A DNA stretch of 64,000 nt, taken from contig NZ_BNAR01000001.1 in assembly GCF_014653695.1 (NCBI RefSeq), forward strand, positions 372,001 through 436,000, read 5' to 3'. Below are positions 27,101 to 29,718 of the stretch, in pieces (position 1 is the stretch's first letter; each line of letters begins with the position of its first letter). This DNA is from Lentzea cavernae (lineage in GTDB: Bacteria; Actinomycetota; Actinomycetes; Mycobacteriales; Pseudonocardiaceae). The position numbers and the translations under genes were made by a program. Below the pieces are notes generated by a model that saw nothing but the letters and a program-made list of their open reading frames with translations, searched no databases and was not told the origin of the DNA.

Positions 27101-29717
27101 GAAGCGGGAGACCCAGGACCTCCTCGACGTCGCCAACGCCGCGATCGAGGGTCTGCGCACCGAGGCCAACGCCCGCCGCGCGGAGCTCATCGCGCAACAA
27201 CAGGTGGTGGCCGGGCTCGACGCCGTCCGCGTCGGCGCGGTGGCCGCGCACGACCAGGCCGTGGCCCAGCGCGACTCCGACCGCGCGACGCAGCAGGCCC
27301 TCGTCACGACGGCGGAGACCAACCTGAACAACGCCCGTCAGGCCGCCGACCAGCTGCAGCAGACGTGGTGGCAGAAGAAGGCGGTGGTCGAGCAGAAGAT
27401 CACCGAGTACAACACCCCGCCGGCGGAGAGCACCACGTCGTCGTCCCCCACTCCCCCGCCGCCACCGCCTCCGCCCGCCGAGTCGTCCTCGTCCGGCGAG
27501 GCCTCGACGAGCAAGGACGCGCCCGCAGTGGAGGGCACCGGGACCGACGTGGACTCGAGCACTCCGGACTTCGTGGTGGAGCGCGGCGTGAAGGGTCTGA
27601 CCTCCTACGCGATGACGAACGCCACCCCGCTCGCCAAGCAGGTGGAGACGGCGCTGACCTCGAACTCCCGGGGTCTCGACCTGCTGCGGGCGTCGGTCGT
27701 GCTCGACACCAGGACCGACGACGTCGCCGCGATGATCCAGCAGCACGGCACCGACCAGGTCTCGCGGGCGTTCGCCAAGGAGTTCGGCCGCCCGGTCTTC
27801 GAGCCCGCGCAGGTGGCGCAGTTCGGTGACCTGAGCGCGCCGGGCAGCCGGGCCGCGTTCGACGCCTGGGCACACCGCCTGTGGGATGCGGTCAACCACA
27901 CGCCGTCCCACACCGCCGACCCCGACCGGCTCGCCGCCGACGTCTTCGGCCGTGACGGTGGGTACAACCAGGCCACGACCATCGCGCAGGACGCGGCGCT
28001 GGCGGAACTGGTCGAGGCGCCGGTGATCGAGGCGCCTGTGGTGGTCGACGACGCCGTGGTCGAGGCGCCGGTGATCGAGACGCCGGTAGTGATCGACGAG
28101 GCGCTGGTCGAGACGCCGATGGTCGAGACACCGGTCGTGATCGACGACGCCACGGTCAAGGCACCAGCGATCGAAACGCCGGCAGTGATCGACGAGGCCA
28201 TCGTCGAGACGCCGATGGTCGAGACACCGGTCGTGATCGACGACGCCACGGTCAAGGCACCGGCGATCGAAACGCCGGCAGTGATCGACGAGGCCATCGT
28301 CGAGACGACGGCGATCGAGACGCCGCTGGTGGCCGATGACGCAATGGTCGGGGCGCCGGTGGTCACCGAGCACACCGCCGTCGAGCACGCCGCGACCGAC
28401 GACGCGGTGCCTCACGAGGTGATCGTCGACGACACAGTGGTCGACGCGCCGCCAGCGGCTGAAAAGGCGGTGGCGGAGCACGTCGCGACCGACGACTCAG
28501 CGGTCCACGACACGACCGAGGACGCGGCAAGCCACGACGTGATCCTCGAAGACACGGTGGTCGACGCGCCGCCACTGGCCGAAAAGGCAGTGGCCGAGCA
28601 CGTCGCAACCGACGACTCAGCGGTCCACAACACCATCGACGACACCCCGGTGATCGTCGTACCGCCGGTCGTCGAAGACACCACCGTCGAGCACACCGCG
28701 ACCGACGACTCGGTCGTCGACCACGTGGTGGTCGAGGCGCCGGTCGCCGACACCGTCGTGGAGGACGCCCCGGCCCCGATGGCCGAGCCGTCCGCCGAGT
28801 CCGAAGTGGACGTCCAGCTCGCAGCGCCGGTCGCGGAACCGGTGGAGCACGTCTCGGACGCGCCGGTGTCCCACCAGCCGCCCGCCGACCTGGACCCGTC
28901 GCACAGCACGGAGACGAGCGCGGCGACGAGCACGGAAACGAGCGCGGCGTGGTCCGACCCGCGCTACCCGGCGCCCCCGCAGCCCATCGCGGAGGTCCCC
29001 GCCACGCCCCCGGCGGCCAACCAGGTGCACGGCGGTGCCCTCGACTCCACGACGGCCAGTGCGCACAGCGGTACCGGGGAGTCCCAGCCCGGCACGCCGC
29101 AGAGGCACAGCCCGGTCCTGCCGGCGGCGGTTCCGGCGCCGTCCGATCAGGCGCAGGCAGGCGGGCAGCAGGACGCCCCGGTGCACGGGCCGGTGCCGTC
29201 CGACCACGTCGGCTACACGCAACGGCAGCTGCGGTTCCTCAACGAGGACGTGCTGGCGCGGCGGCCCGCGCCGCCGGTCACGGCCAACGGCCTGTACGCC
29301 GTGGTCGGGCAGGCGCGCGGTGTGGATCCGGTCGTGTTGCGCCAGCAGGTCGTGAGCCTGGCGGCGACCCATCAGGCCGTGACGAAGGCCGTCGCGGACT
29401 ACTCCGTCGGGCGGCCGATGCAGCAGGGCCACCTGTACGGGGCGCTGGTGGAGAACATGAACTGGCACATGCACGCGGACGCCGCGGAGAACAACGGCTT
29501 CTACAACGCGCGTGACCTGCTCGGACACCTGATCGCGACGCAGCAGGGCGTCAACATCCGGATCCACCAGGCGGGTCGCGAGCCGGAGCTGTTGCGGCCG
29601 ATGGGGCCGCCGTTCCCCGACACCGTCGAGGTGGAGCTGGTGCTGGACGGGCGCCAGGTCACCTACCGGCCGCACCAGCCGCCGGCGGGGCTACAGCAGG
29701 ACGTGCAGATGCATTAG
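3114..29717 (+). CDS. Giant (8,867-residue) multidomain ESX-linked protein with duplicated enzyme and beta-repeat blocks
   Basis: A single uninterrupted frame of 26.6 kb, start ATG 3114 with GGAG at 3099-3102. Order by residue: ~35-145 Gly/Asn/Gln-rich helical ESX-substrate-like region without signal peptide; ~150-1320 Pro/Gly/Thr spacer with nested repeats; 1326-1690 phosphoribosyltransferase-like module; 1905-2150 metallopeptidase (H2079-E-x-x-H2083); 2224-2450 OTU-like; 2450-3310 helical repeats; a Ser-Asp tract; 3363-3746 second PRTase-like; 3930-5480 beta block 1; 5480-5716 coiled coil; 5776-6026 second metallopeptidase (H5957); 6090-6250 OTU-like; 6276-7823 beta block 2; 7826-8103 coiled coil; 8143-8300 helical; 8300-8540 Val/Asp/Thr repeats; 8693-8867 third OTU-like. 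Context (EspG, YbaB, WXG) suggests export by type VII secretion, acting at the surface or on other cells; this is inference. The absence of stops over the whole length argues that it is a genuine gene. Confidence 0.8.
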   Translation: MAKGNVNPNPSSNPGANPPPSAPPTSGTGGGGPTGNSGYSMNDSSMQGLQNKAGDLGSRLTGISSGLRGLNFSGNALGPIGLFAVPALNSSNDNAVSQADKGAKAFTEVQSNLKATQQTSQQVDQTNQTNIKSIDTTTDAKNVRGAGNNTSGNFTPGSATANGSQGIKGGGTSSSGNFTPGSATANGTQGPKGGASNTTSGAKGPGGGPAASGPNIKGGGANITPGTNTAGGAAAGAAPNVKGGGANITPGTNTAGGAAAGAAPNIKGGAGATPGGPKAPAPYTPTAPGYTPPAGGGGKGGTTTGGTKGPGGGVAGAAPNIKGGAGATPGGGPKAPAAFTPTAPGYTPPAGAGGKGGGATTGGAKGPAPFTPTAPGYTPPAGAGGKGGGATTGGAKGPAPFTPTAPGYTPPAGAGGKGGGATTGGPKAPAPFTPTAPGYKDPGGSKGGATPPGTPGATPPGGKGGTTPGGATPGGTSPGGGAKTPAAFTPTAPGYKDPGGAAGTQPSTSAPGSQNAGTSPSRGGATPPPMAPGMAPPMGGANPGATGGERGGSKVPVGGSKGVFDAPKAPTPDNTITKAPGTSSSTPPPAPKPTANVPLTPSSTPGSTPGSTPGATPGSTPGSAPGSTPGGATPGGTSPGGGAKTPAAFTPTAPGYKDPGAVPPGSQSAVSTPPQSAGSRGGGAAPSVTPPASAAPGMAPPMAPGGTPGATGGERGGSKFVPSTGGSKGVFDAPKAPTPDNTITKAPGTSPSTPPPAPKPTPLSPPPSANTPPASSAPPAANPNTAPPAQAKPGTPSVSTPPPAANVPPPAQSRPAPAAPPVSSPAPNTNVPSPRTDTTPSAQPPRTDAPPAQTRPAPPVNTPSPAPNVNTPPANTPSPNPAANTPSPNTNAPSSNPSANTPSSNVPPANTPPRSDTTPSAQPPRTDAPPAQTRPAPPASVPPVNTPSPTPNVNTPSANTPSPAPNVNTPPANAPSPAPNVNAPSANPSTNTPPANAPSPNPASNAPSTNVPPANTPSPRPETTPSAQPPADAPPVQTRPAPPVNTPPVQTPQVNTPPVNTPPANTPPVSAPPANTPNVNTPPVNTPPVNTPNANTPNANTPPVNTPPVSNPPVNTPPANTPPVNSPNTNTPPANTPPPNAATPPPNAPSPRPEANVPPANTPNPNTTPPSPRPEANVPPANTSPNPNPNQNPAPAPRPETTVPPANTPPPAPATNVPPAGSPKPDTAVPAANTPKPETNAPPIQPKPTPDTTPPVQTRPSPPPPTGANANVAANPNPTPDLVVAPVVTPAPGNQQNNPNSDSDSNTGAVKPTPQQRVDSYRAPNPAKDDASYQKTEDGGFVHAPNKPSEFVGIRVDENTTVGLTPYMTKQWLADNGITVPPRSTVEAAVHPLLYDANLGGGGRRPEVYGIDNAADFHSEMQGIAAEQNIQEQQNVLDAVNDLATDITNKYPPDQFAYVGLGRSPAAVVAALQNQGHDAVSIPLSNFRPLPSDPNSILAPAYNGPDGKPKTEPLTDQQQDMLDQHFDEFLGGMPPGKDVLLIDYTQGGLSLVSAQHQLQQHLNNYSNPDVPPPHVQAFAIHEATNRNDINNTINAAAEPGSFFNNLYEQYVDTTGRADARQDFKNSIETFEVPFRHPLGDAFRKEAFDDLAEHGSYKILDQDPNTFQQDRPHRDNNTPPGVTTAYDVLKDAVGDGRTRPAPNTTDNGTGNDKGNDDGPDSGNGKGDPKDGGPKGGDAKGSHPRDGSRDGGSRDADPKNGDTKDSGPKDGSKDADPKDNSRSAPPSPGNTDTDVNPGSDAKPDANTKPDTDVNPGSDANARPDADVKPNTDTNKAADTNAPAQNNPAQNTTADNRPTPTRDAPATPPASAPPAPPAPPAPNSNTNPDGTRKDVPKVGAPPAATPPTPESHKGKDVLTDESWRHDPAKTADWSNPSNPADRSTWADRRNDTDVRTVDLDVRDVRTDSTPSKIEAYKGLISYDLRRIETSPGNFVQEYTVKVHIDPSADPAVAAQVKENATKGVNNLLNQGFRLPSGDQFHLNLEFTDNKADAHTTIQVDPKNPNIDQDHWNADASPEVLAHETLHYLGIPDEYKDSSRVFQQHDTNSGVHQNDGGMMGADVHLPDPGIRPRHLWLIERTANSQVMVPDTTINPAGPATVPPPADWTPKPAPDSNPAPASSTPDTDSTAKGPDADMRTRPTDTPNLPGGFDFDSDVDADVRPNNQTHLPNLDKVGLVESVLRSAAFQDVRVPNSSPLVGISDVKSTVDIVVNDVRQNPQNHNHPGLTPDGLSSWVASKTDPDTLAKFHPDLEPNVPGPNTDAKLDQWRANLANDLANGSSKRWDVVSTDGMKPGDADVVNHVTQEVKQNGAMPTSADLVAKGMETPAWADSQVGAHLPDTIAQSLGVQLVVDNNGVQSVHGPAGAPQVQVSSQNGTFGALGGPTPQEVRAGMEAYLSGKSSAEVNQTIGDLYKGRQDKGLYDAAQKTQLIKRAAAHPGGPQAFTADLMQRSADLQSRIDEAKAQGSRKPEIMQSPRELAQTAAIKDQVATLTDLRDNTNSQIDTLNAEGPRVGLTHIIDTQVAGPNADNLANIPLATLPQLDAHLTQQIAAAENAGFDPKSLKDLQVRVQNEADVRKVLGHASTRGLDGLTTQLNDAKEALQNFRDGKSENTGVRGFLRGMFGGEVDTSVDFDQKIADAEALVKQTEQNLSFVGKPDYDNRFAKAADMHANIQATQAKIAQMNADIEARAERLRDLDARTREFNDRQFARELEQRRQELANQDGPDSDVRSDADSQSNVESDVDVRSDVESDVDVQSDVDVQPDNRGLDPRKEFAAFRASLFGKSSAELADLAVQHRNDPFHVQEINQMSRNLEAAQKPGGIQQHLADLQAEINESHSKAKDLKHVSDALPDMFKSELMRTDQAQRQAEIQNLKQHQQQLSNELLTLQYDRKDALTTYALSLPSDVNAPGWQSVTPQDVEVLQDHVTDLIRDARVAGQPTPELDQLYGQLQDIQLTDKAVPYRPETPPADVDDSSSVRSDDDAPAQPRGDAQPAADVRDRAADGNPQAQPAPAPAPRPEARPFMQDPAARPANPDVDLVVPGGFGPVQEGTPGRSFAASLYGLDPAALRDMQQNPAYSNNPDRAAAIQNALDISRNAGPPNIYDQRTQIAEQGLAKAKADSTRWNAADMVPDALKTQSMRDDQAARQERAGRDVQWRQNQVDQLTTNRDASLTAHALQLPADTNAPGWRQFGDADIAAVQTHVDQQIQDAREGGHNTAHLEAFRDFTQDLQQARQDARPAPPSPDTDVQTRSEPDATTRPAPQPTPSTSANPQSQPDSDSDSDSDSDSDSDSDYQDASDKTLEDRVNDLKPANVSQDSSWQMVDNKYQHLPNKPSDFVRIRIDDGSSVGLTPFMARKWLSDNGIVLPQKSGIEDSITKILYDEKLGGTTPGDGGRRPEVYDINSPEDFRSELEGVARDTHFQGQQDVIEAVNELASHITNKYPPDQFAYVGLGRSPAAVVAALQNQGHGAVSIPLSNFRPAPADPDSILAPAYNGPDGKPKFEPLTDQQQDMLNQHFDEFLGDLPPGKNVLLIDYTQAGLSLVSAQHQLQQYMNSNNPNPDVPGPRVQAFAMHQDIDSSNLGKTVGAATNPGSFKNAVWETVWATDRAADRKQWQDSFDSFALGENSPLGAKGPVLGNAFRQEVFDDLAEYGSYKILEQDANTFQQDRPHKGHNTPPGTTTGYQVLSEAVGELAPNTRPAPPRPDADVQTRSEPDADTRPAPPKPDTDTRPAPPKPDTDTRPAPPKPDTDTQVRSGSNTDTDTQVRSGSDVDTQARPGAGVDAQARSESGVDTQVQPEPNADPQVRPDSSADTQTRPEPNADNQVRPDSSADTQPQSDTNTQARSEADADTRPAPEPQTRPAPPRQTPNPVIPMTTMAPQPVGQVPNTNLPSFFQDNKALGSIVPTEVRGADAVVKELPGLKPNDQARIKDALENDFETFLDGGRNFQVKIGNAWFEANVRAEMHADATTDVQADADTKVDKSYQAGVATGTTNSVSTSNDVGGSATAGVPMGPYGSLGGKAALATPAVSQSTSNSVTEARAIKGSDDGSKKATVPVSYEITLTDASGEVKQFATLSTGTDVTLQIPADLSSIVDSGKTSNSVTPPDAQWGAKVENAVPEAVVVKDSGKAFTDVASKLHPSITKVGSPGREVLQNFLSPTSIRNNMPAMLGGFVTSPDLISPHASKGGAVQMTATLKDAKLVGTSDKAALDLKDTSAFGSSVSASTKTGFDVTAGFGGNIGVPGQVGGTVGATATYSSRTAEGVNAGSSSNHKTGIGVKSETGLYEVTAEVEVRTPSGESVKMDVTTHMRMGLNEAGAVGLPTPDGTRNSITDPATANTKYLPPFVAATLAAGNAKVGEFEPANQVQGQVENKLKELPGFEKFLPKWNNPDANPRSSKGQSFSDVAEQLANQRKIAATLSPAALKANMDSLLGPGVSVQLKNSGTTKNTYVNVTVKAKLSNPQHLGQADKHAVSDSTTTGPKLDANTSTTKGWTGGVQGRANIPVKTGVASLTPMPQAGVSYSHSWTDKTSAGPAVTATQSQSGSPDSQVFSNDVEFEIEITTFERPRTWVRSVTPGAPGFHSPEVTTVAKTGAGLDKIDGKVNLWVQDGATLKDNPGDGFKPGDPKSTKLDDSPSIKDLLSPKDARPKSPEFLNVEAVANTTELRDQAIDALNRAAKGDSALTVPGTASRAQIDKMFAPENIKANLQRLIETGVQEQGLKYDRRVTDRSGAIGMSVKLGEAKLVAISDTTGTDNSVSGGYKAGESSTTSRSVDLTAGINVPVRPNVTPPPAGTPTSPSGSGGVAATAKFTPWSDSKTQSTEIGGNVDRGKSTSSEARTVLVQIDAEFTIVGESRAGNFLHSGTPNAEGVTVNMPKSVFVRVSEDVARELGALPKVSSSVPKPDFPKMAPPSTVATNEPGALGLSNVESVPDLSGVVNNLTAELSTKTKKFGSGTLIPDSVLQDSMSNLQRIVDLSSPASVKAMIDSAMDGGVPLLVHQPGTFGKDSYQVTLRAKAGTPQFDQVVNDGVDMSHNVGGSRKDSDGLGRGTGWGAGLRAPGLASPGSANPNVSGTAGVAAGVNIGSSTSSSVTNSTTEGFSHSRTASGPAAQYTVPVEFELVVEKGSKEIARAESGPQEMKVRTHADNQKISGGVAAQPYMSAASKRSSDHGTPEAAAAFQQDTRATQLPSTASVENLRGSKDLRDAAVKAMNEAGAGKGLTGKGTGSLNALFSTLSPENLQPHLPSMLSGPLEVPGLKEAALTFGQDADVKVYAKLVNPQLGSLSDDVKIERPLDTKSSETSSEAKVADSADVSVGLAQGSAAIKQGAPTDTVNFGTGGVELRHGAEDSSSVSGNPSQSATGGPKPKEASRSGLVQFDVEYRVVATIGGKTGVVDLTVPGSAGVRMPAAEVETMLNHQFSDSLKDAQADVKKAADDWRTAEKDVEKARHDAQDRINEAAAVMARTDQPLGDASVQANTAIETHLDAEAGVVPLQAQFDGAIRDAAQTRATIQDLNAQVVSLSQDAQVADNALADARADGAPQPEIDRLAQEADAAHTALGDAQQQVADARAELDAQRQAAADARTPLQAQQNVAAEADAARTAAEDARQKLVDEQTAAEKAIKDAETKLDDARREADKKQQTWWDAKAKVDTEVGTFNTTAATATPHLDQQPPPALPPRDSSAPETSRSGAEGSTPRPAPATGDVKNDAAPKQVKGGGAPPAMTPPTADSHKGKDVITDESWRHDPAKTAEWFAPDKPADRGTWADRRNNTDVRTVDVVVHDIRTDSTVSDLKSYQGLINYDLRRIETSPGNFVQEYTVKVHIDPAAKADAIAQVKANATHGVNSLLNQGHRLPSGDQFHLNLEFVDNKADAHTSIKVDPKNPNTDQTHWNPDTSPEVLAHETLHYLGIPDEYKDSSRVFQQHDTNSGVHQNDGGMMGADVHGKEPGLRPRHLWLVERTANSQVMVPDTRLEPAGPATVPPPPGWTPKPGTDSPANPAPATAKPDVVGDTRPADLSSLPENSTVTRTFSTLEHGIAPSAGAPRNDGVFNAVHEALANEAKGGAKTAVPTPTDLRTGAIQQGSLASTSVTGQIDQFRQEHDLDNGHLADALIEPANPGAEQHVPDAAKSAKAEDLTVGLLATELDRPIVVHDPDGSSTTVQPLGDAKPGAGNELHVDRQQNPDGRSSFSAHDRGEKSTQDSSVWTAPETEVRSRPAPPNPVVEMTVLAPQTVGQVMPGTDTLPAFFQNNKALGTIAPTDVRGAENVTNAIANLKPADAARIQQAINGDFESFLDKGRNFQVKIGNTWYEANIRATMQAQTAVAPEAAPGVKVDATAQSGNSSSTTHTAATANDIGVAASASAGFGPYGSLAGKAQFATPAQSQGTSTALTDQRIIRAGEGSTQATVKVSYEITLADPSGGIRPAGTVDTGTDVTLQIPNDLTKITNSGNAKDGHAPTDPDWGTKLEHPAPEAVTVTNPHKAFDDVARDLHPSIVKVGSPGREALQNFLSPTEIRNNLGAMLGGAYVTSPDLISPHASKGAAVQMTAKLKTAKLVGTLDTGQLRLHETSAHSSGVSSTTKSGGDLAAGLGFNTGLPDVVGGQVGATVGYSARIAENVNAGINTSHKSGIQLKGDTGLYEVTADVQVRTPKGVVTVPVTTYMRIGLPEAAQAGLPTPDGTRNSIVDDSNKGKKFPPPYLSDALATGNAKVGEFAAASKVQTQVEGALRNLPGFQKFLPTWNDPSVNPRSSKGKGFADVAEQLANQRKLTSQLSPAALRTNMDSLMGPGVQVQLKNSGTSTNTYVNITIKAKVSDTKHLGQADARNVRDASSTGPKLDSASSTTKGWSAGVEGKVVIPGETKLAKLSPAPQAGVKYNHSWTDKTTAGPTVNSTSLSIGSPNAQVFRGDVEFEVEITTFTRPRAWVRRVVPGAPGFHTPQQTTVAKTGTGGLETITGEVNLWVSDSSTLDADPGKGFEPGAPVSTTLANAPSVKQLLSTKAATKAPEFLHVEAVANTTALRDEAIDALNRAAGGDSALTVPGTASRAQIDKMFSPENIKANLRTLTQTGIQEQGFKYDRRVTDRVGAIGVKFGLSNPKIVSISDDTGTENASTGGYKAGQSSTTARSVDLTGGINVPIKPNSAPPPAGEPTPTSGAGGVAVAGKVTPWSDSKMSGKEVGGSHDRNHVTPSTARTVLVQLDADVTVVGESRARNFIAGTTPRSEGATVSLPKSVFVRVTEDVARDMGLLPDVKPTVAPPVFPKMAPPATVAKDEPSALGLSVVESVPDLSDVVADLSTKVNRKTAKRFGDSLLPDSVLDDSMSNLQRLVDFSSPASVKAMIDSAMDGGVPLLVHQPGTFGKDSFQVTLRAKAGTPKFENVVNDGVEMESTIAGSHKVTDGQGRGTGWGIGLKAPGLASPGSANPNVSGTAGVIAAANIGQSTSSSVTTSTTDQFGSFRAGSGPAARYTVPVEFELVVEKGDKVVATASSGVQDMVVRLHADNQKIDDDTAPQPYAKVQTSHGAAEATQAAIDDWRQDGDPVMLRPGSSVENLRGAQHLREAAIQALQDAGAKKGLTGKGTGALNSLLSTLSPENLQPHLPSMLSGPLSVPGLHEAALTFGQDADVKVYAKLVDPTLGSLSDGVAMENPKTQITATSTDSKVTETGDFSVGLATGGAGIKQNTDPKDNVTFATSGLEFRHAGEDATANSGGQTDNKVNNLKPKATTGLVHFGVEYRVVATIGGRSVAVDLSVPNSAAVRMPAADAQALLGKDFSPELATAQTEVKAAADAWRTGEIAVDTRRHESQHVINSSAAALARIDSEFAPAQTGYDTAVKNHRDEEVKLPPLETRAEAARLKAAGTLETISKLSPEVGRLDAAAKTAQFELDDAKSDVETKAETLRTLDELLTAKPADADLQAKVRAAREAHADAQTVQKAAEIKLTGAQTSKRETQDLLDVANAAIEGLRTEANARRAELIAQQQVVAGLDAVRVGAVAAHDQAVAQRDSDRATQQALVTTAETNLNNARQAADQLQQTWWQKKAVVEQKITEYNTPPAESTTSSSPTPPPPPPPPAESSSSGEASTSKDAPAVEGTGTDVDSSTPDFVVERGVKGLTSYAMTNATPLAKQVETALTSNSRGLDLLRASVVLDTRTDDVAAMIQQHGTDQVSRAFAKEFGRPVFEPAQVAQFGDLSAPGSRAAFDAWAHRLWDAVNHTPSHTADPDRLAADVFGRDGGYNQATTIAQDAALAELVEAPVIEAPVVVDDAVVEAPVIETPVVIDEALVETPMVETPVVIDDATVKAPAIETPAVIDEAIVETPMVETPVVIDDATVKAPAIETPAVIDEAIVETTAIETPLVADDAMVGAPVVTEHTAVEHAATDDAVPHEVIVDDTVVDAPPAAEKAVAEHVATDDSAVHDTTEDAASHDVILEDTVVDAPPLAEKAVAEHVATDDSAVHNTIDDTPVIVVPPVVEDTTVEHTATDDSVVDHVVVEAPVADTVVEDAPAPMAEPSAESEVDVQLAAPVAEPVEHVSDAPVSHQPPADLDPSHSTETSAATSTETSAAWSDPRYPAPPQPIAEVPATPPAANQVHGGALDSTTASAHSGTGESQPGTPQRHSPVLPAAVPAPSDQAQAGGQQDAPVHGPVPSDHVGYTQRQLRFLNEDVLARRPAPPVTANGLYAVVGQARGVDPVVLRQQVVSLAATHQAVTKAVADYSVGRPMQQGHLYGALVENMNWHMHADAAENNGFYNARDLLGHLIATQQGVNIRIHQAGREPELLRPMGPPFPDTVEVELVLDGRQVTYRPHQPPAGLQQDVQMH
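3540..7070 (+). repeat. Low-complexity spacer of the giant protein with nested tandem repeats
   Basis: Encodes ~1,170 residues almost without hydrophobic or charged clusters. Early part: APNIKGGGANITPGTNTAGG-type units, then three ~31-residue units built on FTPTAPGYTPPAGAGGKGG (about 4120-4420). Two long direct copies carry GGSKGVFDAPKAPTPDNTIT (4785-4860 and 5290-5350). From ~5600 onward the code is NTPPVNTPPANTP-type Asn-Thr-Pro repeats. It probably works as an extended stalk or wall-crossing linker (inference). Confidence 0.8.
7089..8190 (+). other. Phosphoribosyltransferase-like module 1 of the giant protein
   Basis: Residues ~1326-1690. The core reads YVGLGRSPAAVVAALQ (substrate-side loop), then PLSNFRPL, then KDVLLIDYTQGGLSLVSAQ, which matches the position of the PRPP-binding loop VLLVDDVxxTGxTL of type I phosphoribosyltransferases but has Asp-Tyr in place of Asp-Asp and Gly-Gly in place of Thr-Gly. 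Module 2 (13200-14350) is the same family, with long identical stretches. The fold call is by motif only. Confidence 0.5.
8830..9570 (+). other. Metzincin/snapalysin-like metallopeptidase module 1 of the giant protein
   Basis: Residues ~1905-2150. The zinc motif LAHETLHYLGIPDEY (H2079, E2080, H2083, D2089) has the HExxHxxGxxD form of snapalysin-type metzincins, and a candidate Met-turn GGMMG (M2114/M2115) follows ~35 residues on, as expected in that clan. It begins VLTDESWRHDPAKTADW. All expected metal ligands are present, so it may be active. Confidence 0.6.
9780..10470 (+). other. Degenerate OTU/papain-like module 1 of the giant protein
   Basis: Residues ~2224-2450. The C-terminal half, WADSQVGAHLPDTIAQSLGV followed by QLVVDNNG and QVQVSSQNGTFGALG, resembles the late part of OTU-fold cysteine peptidases, where a helix-strand unit (LA..LG..I.VV) leads to the catalytic HY. 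Here the His is not present and no clear GDGxC motif was found at the front, so it is probably catalytically dead if the fold call is right. Confidence 0.3.
11580..13165 (+). repeat. Two diverged helical repeats and a Ser-Asp tract in the giant protein
   Basis: Two homologous helical units (about 11585-12160 and 12435-12990) share the landmarks SLxG near the front, ADMVPDALKTQSM/SDALPDMFKSELM in the middle, and LPxDxNAPGW near the end. Before the first is an acidic SDVESDVDV-type repeat (11458-11575); after the second a pure (Ser-Asp) run at ~13108-13160 resembling SD stalks of wall-anchored proteins. Confidence 0.7.
13200..14350 (+). other. Phosphoribosyltransferase-like module 2 of the giant protein
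   Basis: Residues ~3363-3746, clearly a copy of module 1: NKYPPDQFAYVGLGRSPAAV and QNQGHGAVSIPLSNFRP are almost unchanged, and the nucleotide-loop equivalent reads KNVLLIDYTQAGLSLVSAQ. It differs in an inserted PLGAKGPVLGNAF segment near the end and is followed by Asp/Thr/Pro-rich linker repeats (14380-14880). Confidence 0.5.
14890..19550 (+). repeat. Beta block 1 of the giant protein: six related beta-rich modules
   Basis: Residues ~3930-5480. Each module of ~210-270 residues starts with a helical segment ending in a signature such as LSPTSIRNNMPAML, LSPAALKANMDSLLG, FAPENIKANLQ, SSPASVKAMIDSAM or LSPENLQPHLPSMLSG, followed by long Ser/Thr/Gly-rich alternating beta strands and a closing strand pair like VEFEIEITTFERP. 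Signature positions are near 15752, 16540, 17382, 18210 and 18985, with an N-terminal variant at ~14950. Function not known. Confidence 0.7.
20450..21190 (+). other. Metzincin/snapalysin-like metallopeptidase module 2 of the giant protein
   Basis: Residues ~5776-6026, near-identical to module 1 over VLAHETLHYLGIPDEYKDSS and the GGMMG Met-turn candidate, with H5957, H5961 and D5967 as ligands. Differences cluster in the N-terminal third and just after the Met-turn. Conservation of all ligands in both copies suggests selection for activity. Confidence 0.6.
21370..21870 (+). other. Degenerate OTU/papain-like module 2 of the giant protein
   Basis: Residues ~6086-6253. The front reads RNDGVFNAVHEALANEAK where active OTU proteins have a GDGxCLFxAV motif, so the nucleophile Cys is missing; then PTPTDLRTGAIQQGSL, and later DLTVGLLATELDRPIVVHDP, the OTU-like helix-strand unit. 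It follows metallopeptidase module 2 as module 1 follows the first metallopeptidase, showing a duplicated peptidase-OTU unit. Confidence 0.35.
21930..26575 (+). repeat. Beta block 2 of the giant protein: second copy of the six-module array
   Basis: Residues ~6276-7823. Module order and signatures match block 1 one to one (near 22000, 22800, 23590, 24427, 25258, 26032). Shared stretches such as GSPGRE.LQNFLSPT, ALTVPGTASRAQIDKMF and GGVPLLVHQPGTFGKDS are almost identical, so the whole block was duplicated rather than modules expanding one by one. A coiled coil follows each block (19550-20260 and 26590-27420). Confidence 0.75.
28010..28650 (+). repeat. Val/Thr/Asp repeats near the C-terminus of the giant protein
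   Basis: Units of the type VETPVVIDDATVKAPAIE run from 28010 to ~28345; one 96-nt unit is present twice in tandem with almost no change (about 28112-28207 and 28208-28303). A second family, KAVAEHVATDDSAVH, is duplicated at ~28460-28630. These separate the last helical domain from the C-terminal OTU-like module. Confidence 0.8.
29190..29714 (+). other. C-terminal degenerate OTU/papain-like module 3 of the giant protein
   Basis: Residues ~8693-8867. NGLYAVVGQARGVDPVVLRQ occupies the position of the OTU active-site helix but has no Cys; later YNARDLLGHLIATQQGVNI and RIHQ form the helix-strand unit, and QVTYRP ends the sheet. It is the final module before the stop, where polymorphic toxins carry their effector domain, so it may be the true business end despite the missing Cys. 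Confidence 0.3.
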
Positions 29718-29718
29718 C

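Noticed and set aside
3540..28650. CRISPR-like or intergenic repeat arrays
   Set aside because: All the repeats keep the reading frame, have no regular unique spacers and encode low-complexity protein. No CRISPR array or cas gene was seen anywhere in the window.
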